Part shown: in pieces, positions 55,350 through 64,000 of the stretch
Position numbering within the stretch: position 1 is the first letter of the stretch
How the letters are laid out: every line of letters starts with the position of its first letter
Origin: Stropharia rugosoannulata
Lineage: Eukaryota > Basidiomycota > Agaricomycetes > Agaricales > Strophariaceae
Direction of reading: 5' to 3'
DNA length: 64,000 bases
NCBI GenBank assembly: GCA_028532985.1
Contig: JANCIK010000003.1
Coordinates: forward strand, 3,792,001 to 3,856,000
Position numbers and translations under genes: made by a program
The notes under the pieces: model-generated
Told to the model about the DNA's origin: nothing
The model's database searches: none
Seen by the model: the letters and a program-made list of their open reading frames with translations, nothing else

Positions 55350-58300
55350 ACATTTGAACGGCGGCTAAACCCCATATCTCAGACAGAAGTGCGTCTCTGT
55401 TGAGTTTGCATCCGGGTCTACGAGCACTGCTGTAACTGCGAAGGACGATGACCGTTGGAGGACCGTAGCATTCATGAGTCTCTTCTGGGTTGCAAAAAGG
55501 ACTCGAAAAAGAGCACAAGCATCGGGGTGAAGCTGTCTTGCCAAGGTAGGGTTGCGTTTCCATATACAATACTAGATTGCAGGTTGGGTGCAGGAAAGGG
55601 TTGATTGAGGCCAGCTCGAGTGTCACGATGACGGTGTGGTAGGAAGGTTGCGGTTTGTTATTCATCATGTGATGCCGCTGCGACTTATCCGTACTACCTT
55701 CCAACTATCTGCTGGACCTCTGATTGACTCCCTGTAGCGGCTGTTTTCCCTACGGTTCCCCCTTGTTCAGACGTTCTCAATGCAGATGGTGGCTCATCCA
55801 TGGCATCACTAAGCGCTTGCTGGATGCATCAAGTTGCTCTTTCATAGTTCTACCACAACTTTGAACGAAGTACGCAAGTCAACAAGCAAAATATCACACT
55901 GGAGACAAATCGAGTCAGCATATGCAACGTTGTGTATTAAAACATTAAGACGTACTTGAAAAGCGCATTGGGCTCAAAACGAAAACATACGTCCATTGGT
56001 TACCAGTCCTACATCCGCTGTTTTTATCGCAAACAACGGTACGTACATCATACATAGGCCCATCTCGTCCGACGCTACTGAACCATACAGCTTTCGCCAC
56101 TACCGAGTGAGAAGCGTGGCCCCTGTGGCTCAGTTGAATGTCGAAACATGTAAGTCGCTCATTTCCGTTTATCAATACTGCGAGATGAGTTATTGAGGCT
56201 CAAAACTAAACACTTGCCCCCGACGCCATCGTTAGAAGGGTTTCTAAAACATCCACTTCTTACTCACCTGAAAGACGTTGTTGTCGTGCTCAAAACCGAA
56301 CACCTGTATCTCGACGCCATCACGCGAAGGGTTTCTGGGACATCATTTCTTAATCACCTGCAACGTTGTTGGGCTCGAAACCGAACACTTGCATCACGAC
56401 GCAATCACATGAAGGGCTTCTGGGACATCCACTTCTTAATCACTCTACGGACTCGGGAGGGTGAGGAAGGCCTGATCAACACAGGGGAAAAGGGCATGTA
56501 GACGATTAGCAAGGTAAGTTACTTGCCGGTTGACCTTGGTGTGCCTGCCAAAGATGTTTGAGTCGGCGGTATGCTATATCTGTCGTCTGTTTACCAAGTG
56601 ATGATGGATTGTTACTAGTATGCCATTCTCCTGTTAACTGAACGGTGGACACACTTGCTTTCAGGTCTGTTTCTGGAACAGTTTTTCGTTGGTATGGTAC
56701 TGAAGCACAGTCGGTATATAGGATCAAAGTATGTCTTCTTTTACTGGATGGATAGGCTCAGTGGTCTTATAACTCCTTTTCCAGAATATTCCTGGACGGA
56801 TGTTGATCAATGCAAACTCCCTAGTGATATCAGCATGGGTATGTTGCACACGGCTCACCATATTTTGCATGTTTTCTGTACTTTTTTTGTTTAACAGTTG
56901 ACCAGGTAGTAATGACGACAAGCAAGCACTTATAATCGATCAGGACCACAGGGACGCTCGTTGAACGTAAATGCCTTCGACCTAGATTCCACCGTTGATT
57001 ACATCGGTTTTCATTCACCCGGTCTACCTGCAACTCATAACGCGTTAGTTATCTCCCCTCAAGCCTGCTCAGACCTTCGTTACCGTTTGTTATAGGCCGT
57101 TTCCCCCTTTGACTCATCGTGGTTGGCGCACTTGCCTGCTGAGACCCTACCTTGTCCGAGGCCGCTTTTAAGGACGAGAGATGTGGACATATAGCCAGCG
57201 GTCAGCTCTGTCTGAAGCAAGGCTGACTGGATTTCTTTGCATCCCCTTCCTCCTATGTCGCTCCCCTTCCGTCGAGGACCGTCGAGACCTGTATCGGTAT
57301 CCCCCTTGATCTGCATATCTAATTGGCTGTGTCGAAACAAACTGGTCAGTACCTCAGACATCCAAGCATGTTCTCCAAGCTATCAGGCAATCGCTGAATT
57401 TCTGCGACGACTGGCAGGATTAAGTGGCGGCAAGATGTATGGAGCAACGTCGATGTGCGTCTATCCTAAATCTGCTTATTCGTGTGTGGATGATGAAGAG
57501 GGGTGAATCAGCCCACGAAAGGCGGCGAGGCTGTCGACGGGAGTTATTTGACATTGACGACGGTGCTGACCTTTGAGGTATGTTGAGTGCCGCCTACAGC
57601 TCAGTCAATGCCCTGTGGGATGTCAGCATGCTGCAACATTGGTAGCGGTTGCCGTATTAGCCCATGCTACCGACGTTCTTGGTATCCGGGCATCGATAAG
57701 ACCTTCTGAAGAGCTAATAGCTCTGGGAGAGGGGCGGTTGACTGTCTGCTAGTCTACTGACCGGTAGCCCTTGTAGTAAGGTAAGGATTTCCGTTGGTAT
57801 GAGTTCTAGCAAATATTGAACTGCCTTCACCAGCCATGGTGTCCCAATTCAGCTCGTCTCGACGACCCATGTCACCCAGGCTATGAAATAGATTCCTCCC
57901 TGTTTCTGTACAATCAGTCGAACTTCTGGCGAAAAACCTCAATGATTTTGCGCTATGCGTACCTGGTTCATAATGTTCTTCAGTCCTTCGTCTCTTACCC
58001 CCTGGTACCTTGTATCACCCCTTTTAACTTCGGTTTCCTTCCAGAGGTACAGTTGAGCGAATAAAGGCAAGCAGTTATGGGAAGATGCCGTGGAGCATAA
58101 GATATAGAAGTGACCATGGTATGCCGGAAAGGCCTGCCCATCTTGCTCTCAAGACTGTCAGAACACCTGCCCCTTGCCTCTTTTAGATGTGGCATATTTG
58201 GTGCTATCACTTATATCCTTCTCTTCTTCCTTACTGGTACGCAGAATATTTTTACAGGTCTTGCTGACGCTACTATTAACTACTCTTTTTGTTTTGCTTT

Positions 58301-59792
58301 CCATGTTCATATGGCCATTCACCTATACTTTTCCGACGTGGATATATCAAGCATGGAGCCGTTGGGACTACGTTAAATTCAGCATGGTAAGATGCCACTC
58401 ATCTTACCTTACTCTTGCTTTCACCGCTCTTTTTTTTTTTGGCTATACAGAAACACTTTCTTTCCCCTGCTCCTGATGATTTCCGGAGCCATCACTAAAG
58501 GTCAGCGACTGAAGATGTATTGCTATGATAAGCTTGCCAAATGATTAAAATCACCTGCTTTTTGATGAGGAGAGGACATTTCTATCCGTAGCAAGCTGCC
58601 ACATACGTTGTAATATGGTTTCGGTCTTTCCCTCGTAAGAGGTTGTTGATGCAAACGGTCCGTGCGTTCCATCTGTCGCCCGTCACGATTCCAACTTAGC
58701 ACGGCATCCCCCACAATACGGTGAGTCCTGGCTTTTCACCCAGGGGAACTCTGCTAATCTTGTAGTCCTTGTGGACGAGTCGCCCATTTCTGCCTTCATA
58801 TTTGCTTATCTTTCTAGTCATTTCAATGTTCCACCTCTCCGTTGCCGCTACAGCCCTCCCTGACGATGTTCGACCACCAAAATTCTCTGAACCTAAACCT
58901 GTCAGCCCTAGTTACTACAGCAGGAAAATGAATTACCAAGGTGCCGGCTCTTGATGCAGGAACCATTGAAGCACGGTCAGAACTCAAGATTCCAACCAAC
59001 CATTCCTCGGATCGTCGAGGACCCAACCGTTTACTCTACCAGTGCCTTACCCTCGATCCCCGCTCTCAAAGATGCTACCGAAGCGTTTCGCGACGTCTTT
59101 CCGTGCTACCAGTAATGGTTACGTCTGCCGCAGCTCTTTTGGAACTTCGTTAGCGCCTGGGGAGACCCTTGACATCCTCTCCATTGCCCCTACCCAGTTC
59201 AAATTCTACTTTGATTCGCTCTGTAATCTCAAGGCAATACCCTTTCCAAGACACACCTAGTTTCAAGTGATGGTTAGTACGTCTAGTCAATTGGTCAACT
59301 CACTTAGCTAACCGCCTTACGTGGATTATGCATCTATGCGGGGGAAATGCCACTGTTATTGCTCATTCCGGCTTTTTTTGCTTTGAATAACTCAAGGGAA
59401 CGCGTCCGCTAAGTCTCGTCAAACACAGGGGAGCTCTTCTCGGACCCACCCTTACATGGGAGTACATGGGTCTCCGGTACGGGTGAGCATTAGTTTCTAC
59501 CTCTAACCAACCGTATACGCACCCAACATCTAGTTTTCAAGCAGACAGGACGCGATTATGTTTACCACGGAAACTTTTCATTTTTAACACTCCCAAGCTG
59601 TCTAACAACAGTCATCGAATTGCGCGGGAGCAAGCTCAACAAGTAATATGTGCCATCAGCTCCTTTATCACTGATAACTATATGGCTTGTCGGTCAAGTG
59701 ATTTTTTTTTCATGTTTTCTTGCTGTCGTATGATCCATTTTAGTGGGTCTTGACTCTGGACTTCGATCCTGTCATGCGCTAATAACGTATCT
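55350..59792. other. Right part of giant transposon: decayed or unrecognised frames
   Basis: A minus frame at 55704-55315 (with NPEETHECYGPPTVIVLRSY, LNRDALLSEIWGLAAVQ) may be a real exon. At 56655-56840 a plus frame has LFLEQFFVGMVLKHSRY. At 58174-58400 there are two hydrophobic segments (LLLTTLFVLLSMFIWPFTYT). At 58810 a signal-like stretch occurs, and around 58960-59115 a convincing exon (RFQPTIPRIVEDPTVYSTSA, then ALKDATEAFRDVFPCYQ) is followed by stop codons. These suggest one or two eroded genes. I cannot assemble a complete model or name a family. Confidence 0.3.
56198..56460. repeat. Three tandem copies of an 85-90 bp unit
   Basis: Units start at GCTCAAAAC/GCTCGAAAC (56198, 56288, 56373) and share CGACGC[C/A]ATCA and CACTTCTTAATCAC-like words, with moderate divergence. 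Confidence 0.7.
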
Positions 59793-59987
59793 CATATATT
59801 TTTGTTTACATCTTATCGAGCTTTTATCTTATCAAGGATCGATAGAAAGCGTGACATTCTGAGGCCGAGTCACAGATTTATGAGGCGGGCAACTTGACAA
59901 CCCACATGACAATCGACCTGAGGTTGACATGCTCGTGACATGACGTGACAATTTATTGGCCGACATGACAGCTGTTTGCCCGTGGTG
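59793..59987 (-). repeat. Right terminal inverted repeat of the giant transposon
   Basis: Complement of 30220-30414; the outer 142 bp are identical, including all seven TGTCA words. Confidence 0.9.
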
Positions 59988-59990
59988 TGA
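59988..59990. repeat. Right 3-bp target duplication of the giant transposon
   Basis: TGA, matching 30217-30219. Confidence 0.8.
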
Positions 59991-60781
59991 GTACGCGGAA
60001 CTACTTTGGGATAAGCCGTGGAGCCTGGATATCATAAGTTATCAGTACTACAACACTATAAATAGCAGCTCATGTCAAAACAAAGTACCTGAAGAATGAA
60101 GATATAGGGCTACTTGCTCGAGACCCTTCTTTTCAAGGACAGGTATATCCGTTTGGTGATTTGAAAAAGCAGACAATTCGGCGAAGCTGGGAATCGGTCC
60201 CAAAGTAGGAAGACAAGTATTGTCTGCGAGATAAACTGTTTTCCACGCCTCGAGCGAATTATTGGCCAAGTCCGTCATTGCCTGCTCTTTTCCAACAAGT
60301 ATGTGCTTAATTCCAGAAGCATTGATAAGATGAGCAACAGCCAAAGGAGAATTCCGCGGCGAAATAGGGAAGGCGATATAACCGGCACGTAGAATTGAGG
60401 CAACAGCAGTGAAGTAGGTTAGTGAATCTGACGGAATCAAGGTAAGCACTAGCAATAATATCAACCGTAATTGAGAGACAGTGTACCCGATAAAGCAAGA
60501 AGTCCAACAACTGGTACCGCTTCAGTGTCCTTGTTCAGCCCTAATGCGCTCCGCAAAATTCGAACACCGTTATGGATAGCTTTGACGACTTCCCCCCAGT
60601 ACACAGTTGTTACTTTTCCGTCTTTCCAGAAAACAAACAGCGGATGGTTCGCCGAGTGCTGAGACTGCCAGTCAAGAAGTTCTGGAAACGTGAGAGACCC
60701 GTCAAGTGGCGGTCTCACAAAGGTAGTAGACTGTAAAGCTTGGGTTAAAGGTGGGGTAGGAATACTGGTAGCAGTGATCAT
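59988..60781 (-). pseudogene. NRPS-like enzyme, 5' part (adenylation domain start)
   Basis: Starts at Met 60781. Exon 1 has RPPLDGSLTFPELLDWQSQH and a VYWGEVVKAIHNGVRIL helix. Exon 2 has YFTAVASILRAGYIAFPISP and IKHILVGKEQAM. It ends at LEQVALYLHSSG with a GTACTT donor, and the acceptor about 55 nt later begins the glycine-rich ATP-binding loop (STAYPKV). The frame runs into the transposon at 59988 in the middle of core motif A3 and resumes at 30219. With one TGA the codons join in phase. Expression of a full A-T-R enzyme is not possible from this allele unless the 29.8-kb element is excised. Confidence 0.85.
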
Positions 60782-60864
60782 GTTCGTGATTTGGAGTGAG
60801 TAGCTTGGGTATCAGATAGAGCTGTTTTTATACCTCAGCCACTGCCTATATGCAAAGTTATTAA

Positions 60865-61086
60865 CACCACTGGCGTCGACCTATATTTGGTGACCAAAAA
60901 GATGCTTCCAGATATGTCATGTTTTTGGTGGCATCGTTTTGGCGGGCAAAAAGGCATCGGTCTTACCATTTAAGGGAACCCCGAAGACTTTTGTGACCTT
61001 TTTGTGAGCCATACATGTCGATTTGAAAACATGACATATTTGCCGGCACATTTTTGGCCATGAAAAATGGGTAGGCGCCAGCAGTG
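60865..61086. mobile_element. CACTA-type MITE (222 bp) upstream of the NRPS-like gene
   Basis: Left end CACCACTGGCG, right end complement CACTGCTGGCG, with an imperfect inverted repeat over about 50 bp and a perfect 14-bp inner pair (ATATGTCATGTTTT at 60912-60925 and its complement at 61026-61039). Flanked by TAA at 60862-60864 and 61087-61089. Same family type as 20358-20583. It lies 84 bp upstream of the NRPS-like start codon, within its likely promoter. Confidence 0.75.
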
Positions 61087-63199
61087 TAATATTGGATCAG
61101 TCGTGCAAGATTACCAAATGGAATTACATGTATCACTTAGGTATTTATCTTCCGACTCAAGTTGCGATGCATCAGGCCAGCGCATTATGGTAACCATGGG
61201 CCTGCCCAAGAAAGTAATATGCTTCGTCTGAGGTGCCTAATCACTGTTGTGATTAGACTATGTACAGTATGAATACTACTTACTTTCAGTCACTTTTGCT
61301 TCCACATTGTAGCCGACAAATCACCAGGTCTCGGAAGGTGATCTATGTTAAGAGTGAGCTTCAGGAGACAGGTAAATGGACTGACACTTACCCTCTCTTG
61401 CCACTTAAAGCGCCATCGTCGAATGGTATCTGACACCGTAGCGGAAGCGTAATCACTGGCATTTGAGGGACACCCCGCCGTTAAACAAGCAGTGTTGAAT
61501 AGCAGTGAATTCGACGAGAAGACCTACGACGGAGTGCCAGATGAAATAAATACATGTTGCCTTCAGAATAGGCCAGACAAGTAGTCTACGACTTGAGCAG
61601 CAAACTCTTTGTCGTTCGGGTATAATTATGCGGCCTGTGCTCAGTTGTGAATTGAATACTGAATACAAAAATAATGATACGGACCTAAGGCACGGAATTT
61701 GTGTAGACTACACGGCAGGTGAGGAGCTTACTCAGGACAAGTAACTCCAACATATTTATTATAGCTCTATCTGGCGATGGAATCAGACCGGAGAATCAGA
61801 AATGTCATTGTGAATATTCTCGCAGTGATGACTTTGGGCGGCCCTATTCTTATCACGTTTGCACTGAGACTGAGATACTGCAATAGCCAGCGGATAAGTA
61901 AACTGAGTTGTTTTCAACTTGTATCCAGAAGCATTTCATTTTGCTGAGATTTGCACATCTTCACGGCGAGCTATTTAATTAACTGAGAAGTTTACCAGAG
62001 CAACTTTGAAGTAGTCATTTCGGCTTTGTTACGGGTATTTGAGATACCAGCTACAACCAAACTGTATTAGAGAATCGACACGTGGATGTATGAATCTAAT
62101 ATCGTCTGATATGGATAAGACTTACATACTCAAGTAGTTTGGTGGACCATTCGGTGATGCAAGTGAGATAGATCTCGACTTTTCTCCCTGTGTGATGTAG
62201 ATAAAGGTCACAAGGTATATCCTCGCGATGTATAGACCCTGAGGAAAATAACAAATGACGCAGACTCTGTTCCAGGTCCACCGGCACCAAGAAGCAACAG
62301 GTTGGCAATATATGCGCCGGATTCGCGTGAATATATGCCCGTAGCTCAAGAAGATGTACGCCATACATAGTCGCTGTCTTTCCATGAGCCAGTAACAGCA
62401 TCCACGCCTAGTGAGAGCGCGTTCGACTGTCTCCAGTCTTCATAAAACATACACGGATACCGGAACTCTTTTCTCCGGGACTAGACTCCTCGCTAGTTAT
62501 TATTGTCGACAAAAACACACATGTGTAGTGCTGGGTAGTCGTAGCGCGGGGTCCAACGGACTATGTCCTATATCAGAGATCAGTACACCGCGCGCCTTCG
62601 TCTTCATCTTGGAGAAAGCTTCGGACGCCAATGAGTTCAACCATCCCTAATGAAACCAAATGCACTTTTCGCGTACAGGCAGCGTTAAGTGTTGTCATAT
62701 TGTTGAGCATCCTTTCCGAACATATGTTTTTATGGAGTGTCGTCGGTATGGCATTTCCACTTTTGAAACTGAGTATTGCTCGAATTGCGTTTCAAGTTTT
62801 CATCTTAAAAAAAGACTGGGAGGGCAGTCCAGAATATTGCTACGAAGTGTCTCGTCGTCTGAGGTATCCTGTCCCGGTCGCGATCATGTCCGCAAAAAGC
62901 ATATCCATAAGTTAACTTCATCCAACAGATTCTTCATAAAGCCTAGGAGGGATGTAAAATAAACGAGTTCTGCTTTTAGATGGGGCGAAGTAGGAGCCCG
63001 GGTGAATTTGGGATGAATAAAGTAGGAGGAGGAGAAGAAGAAGGAGAAGCAACAGACAGCAACAGGCGGGCCATTCAACAAGCGGACAAACAAGCAAAAA
63101 TAGGCCGCGTTCCTGTACCAGCACCAGTCACACTTCGTTGTCAACGCCGGCGACAACAAAGTCCTTTCCTCTACTCCACTTTCGACGCCATTGGGCGCT
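61087..63199. other. Intergenic region
   Basis: A minus frame at 62401-62096 and plus frames at 62631-62960 (one hydrophobic helix) have no recognisable domain or clean splice partners. No RNA gene or repeat recognised. Pyrimidine- and purine-rich runs precede the dynein start. Confidence 0.4.
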
Positions 63200-64000
63200 A
63201 TGGAACCTCCAACGAGTCTCAGCAATGGCTCAGCGAGTCGTCATGACGCGGAACCTGTCCCTGCACCCCCTGCCCCGCCCTTCGACCCAGAAATCTTCCG
63301 CACATATCTGACGACATTACTACCACCAGTTATAGGTGCAAGAATCTCGGATCTTAACACTTTGTTCGACGACGAGTTTGCTGAACGCGTATCACGTTTT
63401 GCGGCGGACACTGGAGGGGTTATATATGTTGTGCAGATAAAAGAGGAGAGCGAAGGTGCGTCATAACACCAATTATTGTTGCATAAATGACATTCAGAAT
63501 GCCAACAAAACTGCAGACGACGCGAGCCCTACGTATACGTACCAGCTTACACCACATCTCGTGTACCATCCTTCGCACGTAACGACGTTGGCATTGATCA
63601 AGCGCGGGCCGACATTGGACCCTCTCGCGCCCCTGGGGACGCAACTACATTTTCTTAATCTGTTTGGTGGTGACGAGACACCTTATGAAAGTCTACACGC
63701 AGTCGTCAGCTGTGGCGTGAAGCCTTGGTTCGATGCATTCGTAGGAGCTCGGGGCTCAGGCAAAGATGGAGACGCGAAAATGGGTGCGCAGTTAGCTCTT
63801 TTGATCGTAATATTTATTAACATTCTGTAAGGTATTCCTATGACAAAGAAAAAATTTGCGGAACTCGAGCTGTCCTTACTTCATCTCCAGCAAAATGTCG
63901 AAATTCCGGAGACGCACTTTATCATACATCCTGTCATCCAGCGGGCGGTCGAGCAGGTGCGTATCAATTTCTACGGTGACTTTCAATCTTAACTAGGGTG
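63200..64000 (+). CDS. Cytoplasmic dynein heavy chain, N-terminal part; cut by window edge
   Basis: Motor subunit for minus-end transport along microtubules. Met 63200 (or in-frame 63191) begins [19 protein letters not shown]. Exon 1 ends at [13 protein letters not shown]. After a GTGCGT...CAG intron the text reads [36 protein letters not shown], and the landmark [20 protein letters not shown] with [16 protein letters not shown]. After a third junction (TAAG acceptor) comes [20 protein letters not shown] and [14 protein letters not shown], with a GTGCGT donor near 63958. This matches the tail domain of fungal dynein heavy chain 1. The rest lies beyond the window. Confidence 0.85.

Larger units (their letters stand above)
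30220..59987. mobile_element. Giant CACTA-like DNA transposon with cargo genes (29,768 bp)
   Basis: Bounded by inverted repeats of about 195 bp beginning CACCACGGGCAAACAGCTGT. The first 142 bp are identical at both ends. It is flanked by TGA on both sides. It sits inside an adenylation-domain exon, and removing it with one TGA gives a continuous frame. A Tnp2/CACTA-type transposase gene lies 0.9 kb from the left end. Between the transposase and the right end are about seven further genes with no sign of transposition function, plus a nested LTR retrotransposon. CAC-starting ends with a 3-bp duplication and a Tnp2 protein place it in the CACTA group of the CMC superfamily. It is not a Starship, since no tyrosine recombinase was seen. 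The near-identical ends indicate fairly recent insertion. Confidence 0.85.

Noticed and set aside
30220..59987. Starship (tyrosine-recombinase) element
   Set aside because: Long inverted ends, a 3-bp duplication and a Tnp2-type transposase point to CACTA. No captain-like tyrosine recombinase frame was seen near either end.
62096..62960. Small genes before the dynein gene
   Set aside because: No recognised domain and no consistent splice model; left as intergenic.
1..64000. tRNA, rRNA and CRISPR arrays
   Set aside because: No T-arm-like GGTTCGAATCC box, rRNA stretch or regular repeat-spacer array was noticed by eye. A covariance-model search was not possible, so short RNAs could have been missed.

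Overview
The window looks like genomic DNA of a mushroom-forming basidiomycete (Agaricomycetes). Genes are split by many short GT-AG introns of about 45-70 nt. They match typical fungal proteins: a Cla4-type PAK kinase, an S10 carboxypeptidase, a branched-chain keto-acid dehydrogenase E2, an A-T-R NRPS-like enzyme, a dynein heavy chain and several small secreted proteins. The transposons (Ty3-type gag, CACTA Tnp2, hAT) are also of fungal type. All identifications come from reading the sequence; no database search was possible.

Layout. 1-3975: N-terminal part of a PH-CRIB (Cla4-like) kinase and a small spliced gene of unknown function. 4232-8048: two head-to-tail gag-like reading frames without pol. 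8695-9741: a 1,047-bp non-autonomous hAT-type element with an exact 8-bp target duplication. 10138-30219: ordinary genes, namely a secreted protein, a secreted serine carboxypeptidase, two more small secreted proteins (one beta-trefoil-like), a short-chain dehydrogenase, an F-box-like pseudogene broken by a 226-bp CACTA-type MITE, a dienelactone hydrolase, BCKDH E2, two unknown genes, and the 3' part of an NRPS-like gene on the minus strand. 59988-60781 holds the 5' part of that same gene. 60865-61086 is a second CACTA-type MITE. 63200-end is the start of a dynein heavy chain gene.

The main discovery is what separates the two halves of the NRPS-like gene. A 29,768-bp segment (30220-59987) is bounded by near-identical terminal inverted repeats of about 195 bp that start CACCACGGGC. 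It is flanked by a 3-bp target duplication (TGA). Removing it with one TGA copy restores the adenylation-domain reading frame. Just inside the left repeat lies a Tnp2/CACTA-type transposase gene (31091-34545). The segment is therefore a giant CACTA-like DNA transposon.

It carries a large cargo: a membrane/coiled-coil protein, a 110-aa basic protein with a histone H3 tail-like motif carrying Met at the Lys9 position, a WD40-like protein with an acidic tail, a PUF (Pumilio) RNA-binding protein preceded by duplicated Pro-rich mini-exons, a 678-codon gene of unknown function, a coiled-coil gene, a 7-TM fungal-rhodopsin-like membrane protein and several decayed frames. A gag-only LTR retrotransposon with apparently identical LTRs (52046-55303) is nested inside. 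The transposase and one cargo gene each contain a single in-frame TGA, so this copy may no longer be autonomous. The idea that the H3-like protein counters H3K9 heterochromatin silencing of the element is an inference.
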